Notes: generated by a model from the sequence alone, not told the origin. 64,000 bases of DNA from Streptomyces rugosispiralis (GCF_024505145.1 NZ_JANIAA010000005.1:186001-250000), one strand, 5' to 3'; positions 9,565 to 21,003 are shown, counted from the stretch's first letter. Program-made: numbers and translations.

Positions 9565-9866
9565 GGTGGTGTTCCTCCAGTTGGGATCAGCCCCCCGGTG
9601 AAGGGCCCCCGGGAGAAGCTCTCGGGGAGAAGCCCTTCGGGAAGAACAGTGACATGCCACGGTGACCCGTGCATTTCGGGCAATTACGGTGAGTGAGAAG
9701 GAGGGTCTTGGCGGGTAAGCCGTATCCGCCACGCCGGTGATCCAGTTCGGACTGATAACCCCCGCACGGTCGGGCAGACTCGAAGTAAAGCGGAAAGGCC
9801 ACATCCGGGGACGGCTGTGCGCGGGGGGCGACCGAGGACTGGATTCGTCAGGGAAGAGGGTGGAAC
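9565..9866. other. Divergent intergenic region
   Basis: About 300 bases between the small gene (minus) and the NYN gene (plus). It holds short imperfect repeats around GGGAGAAGC (9609-9640) and AT-richer islands (for example 9674-9682 and 9785-9797) that may contain the divergent promoters. No gene was recognised. Confidence 0.4.
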
Positions 9867-11183
9867 GTGGACCGCTGCGTCGTCCTGGTGGACGCCGGGT
9901 ACCTGCTGGGCGCCGCCGCGAGCCTGCTGGCCGGGGAGCCCGCCCGATCGCGCATCTCCGTCGACCACGCGACCCTCATCCAGGGCCTGCGGGAGCGGGC
10001 CGAGGCCGAGACCGAGCGCCCGCTGCTGCGGATCTACTGGTTCGACGGCGCCCCCGATCGCGTACCGCAGCCCGAGCACCGGCGGCTGCGCGTGATGCCC
10101 CGGGTGACCGTGCGGCTCGGCGCGCTCACCCGCAGCGACGGCCGCTGGGCCCAGAAGGGCGTGGACGCCGCGATGCACGCCGAGCTGACCGAGCTCGCCC
10201 GCAACCGGGCCTGCTCCGACATCGTCCTCGTCACCGGCGACGGGGATCTGCTGCCCGGGCTGATGTCCGCCAAGGAGCACGGCGTCGCCGTGCACCTCTG
10301 GGCGGTGCAGGCCGCCGACGGCGACTACAACCAGTCCGAGGACCTCGTGGCCGAGGCCGATGAGCGCCGCGTCCTGGACCGCGCCTGGATCACCCGGGCG
10401 GTGCGCGCCAAGGAGCTTCCCGGGCCCTGTGCGCCCGTCTCCGAGCCGCGCCCGGAGATCGCGGCCATTCTCTCCGCCCCGCTGCCGGAGACCGCCACGG
10501 CCGCCGCTGCTGCCGCCGCGGCGGCGGCGCCCGGCGCGGCGGAGGCGGCCCCCGGCCGTAACGGCGCCGCCCGGCCCGGCACCGACGTGGCCGGCCCGGC
10601 CGACGCCCCCGGCCGTCCCGCCGCCGCGGCCGCCGGGGCGGGCGCGGACGTCGCGGCAGGGGCCGCGGCCAAGGGGGTGCCCACCCCCAAGGACCTCGCC
10701 GGCCTGGGTCGCGGCCCGGCCGGGCCAGGCGGCCAGGCGGACCGGCAGTCGGCCGGCGCCACGCTGCGCTGGTCCTCCGACAAGGGCTGGGTCGACCGGG
10801 GTCCCGGCTCCGGGGTGGGGGAGCCGCCGGAGACCGCCAACCTCCCCATGCTGGCCCAGCTCACCAGCGCCGAGCAGCGCTGGGCCGACCGCGAGGAGGA
10901 CATCACCGCGGTCAGCGGCGACCCGTTCGAGGTCGGCCAGGTCTTCGCCCGCCGCTGGACCGACCGGCTCGCCGATTCGGGCCACCTCCAGCAGCTCTCC
11001 ACGGAGTACCCCCGCATCCCGCACCGCATCGACGGCGAACTGCTGCGCTACGCGGCCCGCTTCGGGCTGCTGGCCCACAAGGACGACCAGATCGACGAGC
11101 ACGACCGCTATGCGATCCGGGCGGGCTTCTGGCGCGAGATCGACCTCCGCTCGGCGGCGGAGCACGTCCAGACCGGGGGGTAG
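9867..11183 (+). CDS. NYN domain (PIN-like) protein, possible ribonuclease
   Basis: A 438-residue protein. The N-terminal NYN/LabA-type domain (about 1-170) shows VVLVDAGYLLG, KGVDAAMHAELTELA and VTGDGDLLPGL, the three acidic motifs typical of this PIN-like nuclease fold. A long Ala/Pro/Gly-rich linker (about 200-290) follows. The C-terminal region (about 300-438) is conserved-looking, with FEVGQVFARRWTDRL and RIPHRIDGELLRYAARFG. Start GTG 9867 has an AGGGTGGAA ribosome-binding site. The RNase role is inferred from fold and acidic residues. Just after the stop lies a copy of the dispersed palindromic repeat. Confidence 0.9.
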   Translation: MDRCVVLVDAGYLLGAAASLLAGEPARSRISVDHATLIQGLRERAEAETERPLLRIYWFDGAPDRVPQPEHRRLRVMPRVTVRLGALTRSDGRWAQKGVDAAMHAELTELARNRACSDIVLVTGDGDLLPGLMSAKEHGVAVHLWAVQAADGDYNQSEDLVAEADERRVLDRAWITRAVRAKELPGPCAPVSEPRPEIAAILSAPLPETATAAAAAAAAAAPGAAEAAPGRNGAARPGTDVAGPADAPGRPAAAAAGAGADVAAGAAAKGVPTPKDLAGLGRGPAGPGGQADRQSAGATLRWSSDKGWVDRGPGSGVGEPPETANLPMLAQLTSAEQRWADREEDITAVSGDPFEVGQVFARRWTDRLADSGHLQQLSTEYPRIPHRIDGELLRYAARFGLLAHKDDQIDEHDRYAIRAGFWREIDLRSAAEHVQTGG

Positions 11184-11205
11184 GGGCCGCCCGGCGGATC
11201 GTGCC

Positions 11206-11508
11206 GCCTGCGGCGGGCTGTTCCCCGCCCCGCCCCTTCCCACAGCATCGACATGCGGCTCCGCCGCGTGGTGGGGCTCTCCCCGAGGGCCCCTGGACCG
11301 GGGCTTTGTGCCAGGCCCCGGGTCGGGGCTCCGCCCCTTCCCGCGGTGTCGATATGCGGTTCCGCCGCGTGGCTGGGCTTCGTCCCAGGGCTCCTGGACC
11401 GGGCTTTGTGCCCCGGGCCGGGGTTCCGGGGCCTCGCCCCAGGGCCCGGGGTCCAGGGGCGACGCCCCTGGTATCGGGAAGGGGCGGGGAGGGGAAAAGA
11501 CCCGCCGG
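11206..11508. repeat. Composite palindromic intergenic repeat element, bounded by inverted end copies
   Basis: This 420-base gap between the NYN gene and the ABC ATPase holds no gene. It opens 22 bases after a stop codon with the block GCCTGCGGCGGGCTG TTCCCCGCCCCGCCCCTTCCC (11206-11241). It closes with the inverted equivalent, GGGAAGGGGCGGGG continuing to about 11508. Inside are two imperfect direct repeats of about 100 bases (from 11247 and 11349), each starting TCGAyATGCGGyTCCGCCGCGTGG and carrying GGACCGGGCTTTGTGCC. Short palindromes such as CGGGGCTCCGCCCC also recur. Related copies occur at 14505, 31567 and 35667 in this window. Confidence 0.75.
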
Positions 11509-11604
11509 ACACCCCGTGGGCCGCGGGTCGGCCCTGTCTCGCGGACCGCGCCCCGAGGGCCCCGGGGACGGGAGCGGGTGTTTGGGCGCGTACCCTCATA
11601 GCTC

Positions 11605-12645
11605 GTGAGGACGGGCGCGAAACAGGCGACGAGCGGCGATGTGGTGTGCACCGTGCGCGGCCTGGTCAAGACCTATCCCGCGGCGCGCGGCCGGCGCGGC
11701 GCGCCCGCCACGCCCGCCGTCCGGGCCAGCGACGGCATCGACCTCGATGTGGTGCGCGGCGAGGTCTTCGGGCTGCTCGGGCCCAACGGCGCCGGCAAGT
11801 CCACCCTCGTACGGCAGCTCACCGGCCTGCTGCGGCCCGACGAGGGCCAGGTGCGGGTGCTCGGCCACGATCTCGTACGCCACCCCGAGCGCGCCGCCCG
11901 GCTGCTGGGCTATCTCGGCCAGGACTCGACCGCGCTGGACGAGCTGACCGTCTCCCTCGCCGCCGAGACCACCGCGCGGCTGCGCGGCCTGGAGACCCGC
12001 GCGGCCCGTGCCGAGCGGGACGCGGTGATCGAGGAGCTGGGGCTCGGGGAGGTCGCCGGACGCCCGCTGAAGAAGCTCTCCGGGGGCCAGCGGCGGCTGG
12101 CCTGCGTCGCCGCCGCGCTGGTGGGGGAGCGGCCGCTGCTGGTGCTGGACGAGCCCACCAGCGGGATGGACCCGGTCGCCCGGCGCGCCGTATGGGCGGC
12201 CGTGGACCGGCGGCGGGCCGAGCGCGGGGTGACGGTGGTGCTGGTCACCCACAATGTGATCGAGGCGGAGACGGTGCTGGACCGGGTCGCCGTGCTGGAC
12301 CGCGGCCGGGTCATCGCCTGTGACACGCCCGCCGGGCTCAAGGCGCTGGTGGCCGACGAGGTGCGGCTGGAGCTGGTGTGGCGCACCGAGCCGCCGCTGG
12401 AGGTGCCGGAGGTCGCCGCCCTGTGGCAGACCGCCGAGGCGGCCCGGGCCGCCGACGGCGCCTCCGGGCGGCGCTGGACGCTCCGGCTGCCGCCGGACCA
12501 CGCGCGTGCCGCCATCGCCACCGTGACCGGCGGCCCCGCCTTCGCCGCGCTGGACGATTTCACCCTTGCCACGCCGAGCCTGGAGGATGTGTACATCGCC
12601 CTGGGGGGCCGTGCCGAGGGCGCGGAGGGGCTGGTGAAGGCGTGA
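11605..12645 (+). CDS. ABC transporter ATP-binding protein (ABC-2 export type)
   Basis: A 346-residue ATPase with Walker A GPNGAGKST (about 62-70), signature LSGGQ (about 157), Walker B LLVLDEPTSGMDP (about 178) and the H-loop LVTHNVIEAE. The order DrrA/CcmA-like ATPase then membrane permease 78 bases downstream fits a two-gene exporter. The C-terminal domain (about 240-346) ends TPSLEDVYIALGG, typical of this subfamily. GTG 11605 is used; it lacks a clear ribosome-binding site, so the transcript may be leaderless, or GTG 11641 may be used. The substrate is unknown; drug or lipid export is the usual role. Confidence 0.93.
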   Translation: MRTGAKQATSGDVVCTVRGLVKTYPAARGRRGAPATPAVRASDGIDLDVVRGEVFGLLGPNGAGKSTLVRQLTGLLRPDEGQVRVLGHDLVRHPERAARLLGYLGQDSTALDELTVSLAAETTARLRGLETRAARAERDAVIEELGLGEVAGRPLKKLSGGQRRLACVAAALVGERPLLVLDEPTSGMDPVARRAVWAAVDRRRAERGVTVVLVTHNVIEAETVLDRVAVLDRGRVIACDTPAGLKALVADEVRLELVWRTEPPLEVPEVAALWQTAEAARAADGASGRRWTLRLPPDHARAAIATVTGGPAFAALDDFTLATPSLEDVYIALGGRAEGAEGLVKA

Positions 12646-12723
12646 CCGCCGGGGCGAGCCGGTGAACGCGTCGGTGACCGTGACCGTATTCAGGCCGTAA
12701 GAGGCGAAGAGGAGCAGCACAAC

Positions 12724-13677
12724 GTGAGTGTCATGCCCGCCGTGCCCGGTGTATCCGGTGTGTCCGGGGCCGCTGGTGTGCCTGGTGTGTCCGGTGCGTC
12801 TGCTGGGCCGTCCGGTGCGTCCGGTGTCTCCGGTACCTCGGGGGCGTCCGGTGTCTCCGGTGCGTCCGGTACCTCGGGGGCGTCCGGTGACGCCGGTGAC
12901 GCCGGTGACGCCGGTGACATGCCCGCGCCGCTGGCGGCCCGGGCGCGGCTCTTCCCCGCGCTCGTCGCGGTCTACCGCGCCCAGCTCTCACGGGCCCGGG
13001 TGGCCCGGATCCCGCTGCTCTTCGTGGCCACCTTCCAGTCCATCGGGATCATGATCCTGATGCGCGGGGTGGTGGACGGCGGAAGCGAGGCGCGGGCGGT
13101 GGTGGCCGGGTCGAGCGTGCTGGTCGTCGCCTTCGTGGCGCTCAACCTGCTCGCGCAGTACTTCGGGCAGCTGCGGGCCAGCGGCGGTCTCGACCACTAC
13201 GCGACCCTGCCGGTGCCGCCCTCGGCCGTGGTGCTCGGGGCGGCCGCCGCGTACGCCTCCTTCACCGTGCCCGGGACCGCCGTCACCGCGGTCATGGGCA
13301 GTGTGCTCTTCCAACTGCCCATGACGAACCTGTGGATCCTCCTCGCCGTGATCCCCCTGTCCGGCGCCGCCCTCGCCGGACTCGGCGCCGCGCTGGGGCT
13401 GCTCGCCCCGCGCCAGGAACTCGCCACGCTGTGCGGGCAGTTGGGGATGTCCGCCGCGCTGCTGCTCGGCGTGCTGCCCGCGGCCCGGATGCCGCAGGTG
13501 GTGTCGTACGCGCGCGATCTGCTGCCCTCGACGTACGGTGTGGAGGCCTTGGCCCGGTCCTTCGACGGGCAGCCCGACTGGTGGGTGGTCTGCGCCGACC
13601 TCGGGGTGTGCGCCGGGGTGGCCGTGGTGTCCCTCGCCGCCGCGACCTGGGCCTATCGGCGGGCGGCGGTGCGGTGA
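12724..13677 (+). CDS. ABC-2 type permease with a Gly/Ser-rich repetitive N-terminus
   Basis: The membrane partner of the preceding ATPase, 317 residues. The ABC-2 permease domain (about 68-317) has six hydrophobic segments, and GRLRAS-type cytoplasmic motifs sit between the second and third. The first 62 residues are unusual: a low-complexity run of GVSG, GASG, GTSG and GDAG units preceding MPAPLAARARLFPALV. Start GTG 12724 has GAGGAG 8 bases upstream, so the repeats are probably translated. ATG 12919, directly after the repeats, has no ribosome-binding site and is a less likely start. The substrate is unknown. Confidence 0.9.
   Translation: MSVMPAVPGVSGVSGAAGVPGVSGASAGPSGASGVSGTSGASGVSGASGTSGASGDAGDAGDAGDMPAPLAARARLFPALVAVYRAQLSRARVARIPLLFVATFQSIGIMILMRGVVDGGSEARAVVAGSSVLVVAFVALNLLAQYFGQLRASGGLDHYATLPVPPSAVVLGAAAAYASFTVPGTAVTAVMGSVLFQLPMTNLWILLAVIPLSGAALAGLGAALGLLAPRQELATLCGQLGMSAALLLGVLPAARMPQVVSYARDLLPSTYGVEALARSFDGQPDWWVVCADLGVCAGVAVVSLAAATWAYRRAAVR
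12739..12918 (+). repeat. In-frame minisatellite coding for Gly-x-Ser repeats
   Basis: A degenerate tandem repeat of 9- and 12-base subunits (GGTGTmTCCGGT, GGTGCGTCCGGT, GGTACCTCGGGG, GCGTCCGGTGACGCC) inside the 5' end of the permease gene. It ends with three GACGCCGGT copies. All units are multiples of three, so copy number can change without breaking the frame. Confidence 0.75.
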
Positions 13678-13736
13678 CGCGCCGCAGCGAACGTCCCGCC
13701 GACCGAAGTACGCCGTCCGCCTGGCACGATGACGGG

Positions 13737-14468
13737 GTGACCGCACCGTTGACGCCGCATGATCAGCACTCGCCGCACGACGAGCCCGCAGAGGGCCGGC
13801 CGCCGTCCCACGAGCAGTCTGCCGGGGACTCCGCTGCGCCGTACCCCACCGGGTATCCCGCGCACCCGGGGCAGGCTTCGGGGCATCCGGAGCACGCCGA
13901 GCACGCTGAGCACTCCGATGAGCACGCGGAGTTCTCCGAGCACTCCGAGCCCGGGCCCGAGTTGCGTGCCGAACTGGTGCAGGCGTCCCTGGTCGCCATC
14001 GCGGTGGCGGTCTCCGGGGTGCTTCTCGGGCTGCTGTGGCTGTGGTTGGCGCCGAAGGTTCCCCTGGTCTCGGACGGTTCGGCCGTCTATCTGAAGAACT
14101 CGGAAGGGGAGGACGCGATCGGCGCGGACGGCATGTTCACGCTGCTCGGCCTCGCCTTCGGCGCCGTCTCGGCCATCGTTGTCTTTCTGCTCTTCCGCCA
14201 CGGCGGTATCGCGCTGGTCGTCGGGCTGGCGGTCGGTGGGGTGCTCGCCTCGGTGATCGCCTGGCGGCTGGGCGTATGGCTGGGGCCCACGTCGGACGTC
14301 GTGGCGCACGCCAAGGCTGCCGGTAAGGGCGTCACCTTCGACGGGCCGCTCAAGCTGGGCGCGAAGGGCGCGCTGCTGGCGTGGTCGGTGTCGGCGATGG
14401 TGATCCACTTGGCGCTGACCGGGCTCTTCGGCCCGAGGGACCCGGAGCCCGCCCCGCAGGCGCGCTAG
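13737..14468 (+). CDS. DUF2567-like membrane protein
   Basis: A 243-residue protein. The hydrophilic His/Glu/Pro-rich N-terminus (about 1-78) includes a short repeat of EHAEHAEHSDEHAEFSEHSE type. Four membrane segments follow (about 84-105, 132-152, 158-180 and 214-233), with an extracytoplasmic loop VSDGSAVYLKNSEGEDAIGAD between the first two. This layout matches actinobacterial DUF2567 proteins; function unknown. GTG 13737 begins 60 bases after the ABC permease, so it may belong to the same transcript. The His/Glu repeat could bind metal (inference only). Confidence 0.8.
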   Translation: MTAPLTPHDQHSPHDEPAEGRPPSHEQSAGDSAAPYPTGYPAHPGQASGHPEHAEHAEHSDEHAEFSEHSEPGPELRAELVQASLVAIAVAVSGVLLGLLWLWLAPKVPLVSDGSAVYLKNSEGEDAIGADGMFTLLGLAFGAVSAIVVFLLFRHGGIALVVGLAVGGVLASVIAWRLGVWLGPTSDVVAHAKAAGKGVTFDGPLKLGAKGALLAWSVSAMVIHLALTGLFGPRDPEPAPQAR

Positions 14469-14504
14469 CAGCGGCCAGGGGATGTCCGGCGGTCTCGCCG
14501 CCCG

Positions 14505-14552
14505 CGGGCGGGCTGTGCCCCTCCCCGCCCCTTCCCCCAACCGGGGCTCCGC
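14505..14552 (+). repeat. Dispersed palindromic repeat, single copy
   Basis: A copy of the block also found at 11206 and 35667 (CGGGCGGGCTG then TGCCCCTCCCCGCCCCTTCCC), followed by CGGGGCTCCGCTCCGG. It starts 36 bases after the stop of the preceding gene, in the same orientation. Confidence 0.7.
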
Positions 14553-14585
14553 TCCGGCCCCCGGCTGGACGGCCCGGAGATGAGC

Positions 14586-14666
14586 GGACGTCCGCCCGGT
14601 CATCCGCCGCGCGGACGTCCGTCTGGCCATCCGCCGCGCGGACGTCCGCCCGGTCATCCGCCGCGT
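14586..14666. repeat. Three tandem copies of a 27-bp repeat
   Basis: Three adjacent 27-base units (14586, 14613, 14640), each GGACGTCCGyCyGG followed by yCATCCGCCGCGy, with one to three differences. Each unit contains the palindrome GGACGTCC. A partial fourth copy lies near 14770-14790. The rest of 14553-14915 holds no recognisable gene. Confidence 0.8.
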
Positions 14667-14915
14667 CGGCGTGCCGATGGCGGTCGGCTCGCCGGTGTGG
14701 GCGTTCACGGCGGCGGCGGCCGACTCGTCGGCCCCGGCGGTCCAGAGGCGGAGCCTTGTCACGCGGCTCCGCCGCGCGGACGTCCGCCCGGCACCCCGCA
14801 GGGTCCGCCTCAGCCGCTCGGCCCCGCCACGCGGGCCATGGGCGGGGCGCTGGGCCTCCCGTCGCTGGGGTGTCGCGCGAGAGCTGTCGGTGGGCGGCCG
14901 AGGCCGCCGGCGCGG

Positions 14916-15413
14916 CTACGCGCGGGCGATCGGGGCCACCACCGCGGCCGTCAGCGACGCCAGGTCCTTGGGGGACAGCTCGACCTCCAGGCCGCGGCGG
15001 CCCGCCGAGACGCAGATCGTCTCGTGGTCGTCGGCCGAGGCGTCCAGGGCCGTCGGGAGGCGCTTGCGCTGGCCGAGTGGGGAGATCCCGCCCCGTACGT
15101 AGCCCGTGGTGCGCTCGGCCACCGCCGGGTCCGCCATCGTGGCGCGCTTGCCGCCGACCGCCGAGGCGAGCGCCTTGAGGTCGAGCGTGGCAGAGACGGG
15201 CACGATGGCGACCGTAAGGCGGTCGTCGACGCTCGCCACGAGGGTCTTGAAGACCCGCTCCGGTGCGACGCCGAGCGCCTGGGCGGCCTCCTCGCCGTAG
15301 GACGGGGCCGCCGGGTCGTGCTCGTAGGAGTGCACGGTGAAGTCCGTGCCCGCGGCGGTGAGGGCGGTGGTGGCGGGGGTGCCCGCCGAGTTCTTCCTGG
15401 TCTTCTTCGGCAT
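14916..15413 (-). CDS. ybaK: YbaK/EbsC-type aminoacyl-tRNA deacylase (Cys-tRNA(Pro) class)
   Basis: A 165-residue single-domain YbaK protein, the usual length. It hydrolyses mischarged aminoacyl-tRNA, in this class typically Cys-tRNA(Pro). Recognisable stretches are VFKTLVASVDD, VPVSATLDLKALA, the catalytic-lysine region GGKRATMADP and the glycine-rich TGYVRGGISPLG loop. The basic start MPKKTRKNSAG is normal for actinobacterial members. The gene lies 11 bases downstream of the LON-N gene on the same strand and is probably co-transcribed with it. Confidence 0.92.
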   Translation of the reverse strand: MPKKTRKNSAGTPATTALTAAGTDFTVHSYEHDPAAPSYGEEAAQALGVAPERVFKTLVASVDDRLTVAIVPVSATLDLKALASAVGGKRATMADPAVAERTTGYVRGGISPLGQRKRLPTALDASADDHETICVSAGRRGLEVELSPKDLASLTAAVVAPIARA

Positions 15414-15424
15414 GTTCGTCCGCG

Positions 15425-16165
15425 TCAGTTGGGGCTGGTGGGACCGCGGGTCAGATCGACGGCGGGGAGCGACGGGAGCTTACCGATGACCGCGCTCTCG
15501 GCGCGAAGGAGTTTCAGCTCGTCGGCCAGCCGGCTCGCGGTGTCCGGTGCCTGCAGCAGCCGCTGCTTCGCGGGCGTGTCGAGCACGGCCGCGGCCGCCA
15601 CCAGGTAGGAGAGGACGGACGGCTCGCCCGGCAGGTCCTGCTCGGCCGCCAGGGTCCGCTCCCGGGCCCCCGCGAGCCGCTTCTGGTACAGGCGGAAGGC
15701 CCGTACGACCCCCGAGGCCAGCGCCCCGGCGCCCTCGCCCTGCTCCTCCGCCAGCTCCTTGACCTCGGCCGTCAGATACGGGCCCGAGGAGTCCACGGAG
15801 ACCAGCTCGAAGCGGGTGGTGCCGGTGGCCAGCACCTCGAAGGTGCCGTCCTCCTGCTCCCGGATGGTGGCCGCGTCCGCGACGCACCCCACGGAGTAGA
15901 AGGACTTGGCGGGGTCGGGGCCGAACCCGGCCGCGGGGCCGGGGTCGGGCATCGTGTGGGTGTCCGGGAGGCCGATCGCGCTCGGCGCGACCTCATGGCC
16001 GTCCCTGATCGCGATCACCCCGAACCGGCGGGGCGCGTCCTCGGGAAGCGCCGACAGATCGCGCATCAGGGAGCGATACCGCTGCTCGAAGACGTTCAGG
16101 GGCATGACGAGCCCCGGGAACAGCACCGTGTTCAGCGGGAAGAGCGGAAGGCGCGCGGAGGTCAC
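15425..16165 (-). CDS. LON peptidase substrate-binding (N-terminal) domain protein
   Basis: A 246-residue stand-alone LON-N protein without the AAA or protease domains. It starts RLPLFPLNTVLFPG and continues PLNVFEQRYRSL, both hallmarks of the LON-N fold; the C-terminal part is helical. Stand-alone members bind peptides or ligands, and the exact role in Streptomyces is not established. GTG 16165 has no strong ribosome-binding site; a leaderless mRNA is possible. First gene of a two-gene unit with ybaK. Confidence 0.9.
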   Translation of the reverse strand: MTSARLPLFPLNTVLFPGLVMPLNVFEQRYRSLMRDLSALPEDAPRRFGVIAIRDGHEVAPSAIGLPDTHTMPDPGPAAGFGPDPAKSFYSVGCVADAATIREQEDGTFEVLATGTTRFELVSVDSSGPYLTAEVKELAEEQGEGAGALASGVVRAFRLYQKRLAGARERTLAAEQDLPGEPSVLSYLVAAAAVLDTPAKQRLLQAPDTASRLADELKLLRAESAVIGKLPSLPAVDLTRGPTSPN

Positions 16166-16220
16166 GGGGCGTAAGCCTAATGGCCCCGCGCGTTCCCTTT
16201 CACTGGTGCCGGGGCAGCGG

Positions 16221-17816
16221 TCACTGGCGCCGCAGCAGCCGGGACGCGCCGGCGGCGACCGCGGTGGCCAGCACCCAGCCCAGAAGGATCATGATGATGG
16301 ACGCCCATTGGACGGCGCCCTGGGGTTTCCAGTAGCCGTCCATGCCCAGATCGATGACCGGGATCAGCAGATCGAGCGTGTACAGCGAGGCGTTCCAGTT
16401 CGGCGATTCATCCGGCTTCAGCGCCTCCGGCCGGTTGTGGGCGAAGAACACCGAGCCGACCGCCCACAGCACCGCCATCCACACCGCAGCCCGGCCCGGA
16501 CGGTAGCCGTAGGCCACCGTCCAGTCCTGGAGATAGCCCCACACCTTCCCGGCCAGCGGCAGCGTCTCCCGGCGGCGACGCTGCTTGGCGAGCTGCACCT
16601 CGCGCGCGTCGGCGTCCTCGCCGCTGGCCCGCATCGTGTTGGCCAGCATCTCGTACGGCTCGGGCGCGTACTCGGGCGTGGCGGCGGCCACCCACTCCAG
16701 CCGCCTGGCCAGCGGGAAGTGGCCGCGCGGGATCAGGCACTCATAGCTGAACCCGGCCATGGTCAGCCCGCCGGGCCCCGGCCAGCTCACCGACTTGTCG
16801 ACAAGATTGACCACCCGGGCGCCGGAGAGGATCACCCGTCCGCGCTGCGGCCGCTCCCCGAGGAAGCGCAGCTCGGGCGTCTGGACCCGGCGCAGCGACA
16901 GCTCCTGGTCGTTCTCCATGATGAAGCGGGCCTGGTCGAAGTCGATCGCGTCGCCGATCCGCCCGTCGTCCAGCCGGATCCCGCCCTCGCACTCGAAGCG
17001 CTGGATCCGGGTGCCGCGGGTGGGGGTGGAGGCGGTGCCGTACGGCGGGGTGGAGCCGCTGGAGTAGGTGCTCACCCCGCCCGCGGTGAGGTAGAGGCTG
17101 CGCTCCACGGTCAGCTGCGGCGCGTTCAGCGCCCGGCGGCCGTAAGGGTTGCGCAGCCGGCTGCCGCGCAGGCTGAGCGACACGCCGATCTGCGCCCCCC
17201 GCAGGCTCAGCTCGCCGTACGACTCGATCATGTCGGCCTGGAAGTCCTGGGCGACGGTCAGCCCGTCGGCGCTGATCGACATGCCCCGGCGGTCACGGCG
17301 CACGATGAGCTGGTTGAGGAGTAAATCGGTGCCGATATGGGCGTCGGTGAGCCGGATGCCGTGCTCGACGACACAGCGCGGCAGATGCAGATCGCCCTCG
17401 GTGCGCAGCCGGGCCGCCTCCAGCCGGGGGAGGGAGCAGCCCACCAGGCGCAGGGTGGTGAACTGCGCCTCGGGGACCAGCACCTCCCGCTCGAAGCGGC
17501 AGTTCTTGAGCTCCACATAGGGCTCGATGTTTCCGCCGGCCAGATCGAGCGTGCCGGTGATGTGCACCCCGTTGAGCTTCAGCGCCGCGACCCGGCCCGG
17601 CTGCGCGGGCGGCCCGTCCAGCAGCAGGAGGGCCACGACACGCGCGCGGACACTGCGCTCCGGTCCCCAGGCGTACGGGCCGGAGGGGTCGTTCCGCTGC
17701 GGGTGGGACGTGCGCAGATCATGGGTGCTGCCATTGCGGAACGCCTGCCACATGCCCCATTCGGCGGTGGTCAGATCGAGGCCCGGGGGTGGGTCGCCAT
17801 CGTGCGGCTCGGTCAC
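16221..17816 (-). CDS. Membrane protein with beta-helix/pentapeptide-like repeats (annotated elsewhere as membrane-associated oxidoreductase)
   Basis: A 531-residue protein. Residues about 60-400 form regularly spaced hydrophobic repeats (GTLDLAGGNIE, VELKNCRFE, LRLVGCSLP, LSLRGAQIGVSLSLRGSRL) that look like a right-handed beta-helix or bactofilin-like solenoid. Three membrane segments close the C-terminus (around 435-455, 475-490 and 502-525). No FAD, NAD or metal motif is visible, so the name oxidoreductase used for similar Streptomyces proteins is not supported by what I see. Start GTG 17816 has AGGAGGGG about 8 bases upstream. Divergent from hisD. Confidence 0.8.
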   Translation of the reverse strand: MTEPHDGDPPPGLDLTTAEWGMWQAFRNGSTHDLRTSHPQRNDPSGPYAWGPERSVRARVVALLLLDGPPAQPGRVAALKLNGVHITGTLDLAGGNIEPYVELKNCRFEREVLVPEAQFTTLRLVGCSLPRLEAARLRTEGDLHLPRCVVEHGIRLTDAHIGTDLLLNQLIVRRDRRGMSISADGLTVAQDFQADMIESYGELSLRGAQIGVSLSLRGSRLRNPYGRRALNAPQLTVERSLYLTAGGVSTYSSGSTPPYGTASTPTRGTRIQRFECEGGIRLDDGRIGDAIDFDQARFIMENDQELSLRRVQTPELRFLGERPQRGRVILSGARVVNLVDKSVSWPGPGGLTMAGFSYECLIPRGHFPLARRLEWVAAATPEYAPEPYEMLANTMRASGEDADAREVQLAKQRRRRETLPLAGKVWGYLQDWTVAYGYRPGRAAVWMAVLWAVGSVFFAHNRPEALKPDESPNWNASLYTLDLLIPVIDLGMDGYWKPQGAVQWASIIMILLGWVLATAVAAGASRLLRRQ

Positions 17817-17912
17817 AGCCGTGTCCCCTCCTGATTCTCCGTGTCCCCGTACGGAGCACATTCCCGCTGAGTAACCGGTTGAACGCCAACGGTCAGGGTC
17901 AACTTAGGGGGT

Positions 17913-17933
17913 CCGTATCACTGGCTGATACGG
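17913..17933. promoter_or_regulatory. Perfect dyad upstream of hisD, candidate operator
   Basis: CCGTATCA-CTGGC-TGATACGG is a perfect 8-bp dyad with a 5-base centre, 40 bases before the hisD start in the region shared with the divergent membrane-protein gene. It resembles a dimeric repressor site. No regulator is identified. Confidence 0.45.
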
Positions 17934-17968
17934 GGGGAGGGGCCGCATGGCGGGTCTGAGACAATTGA

Positions 17969-21003
<3,035 letters not shown>

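Noticed and set aside
12690..12920. Pro/Asp/Ala-repeat protein on the minus strand opposite the permease repeats
   Set aside because: It exists only because the repeat has no stops on either strand; there is no ribosome-binding site and the plus-strand gene is certain.
14580..15608. Plus-strand open frame opposite ybaK and the LON-N gene
   Set aside because: Shadow frame across two identified minus-strand genes and the 27-bp repeats; no motif or start signal.
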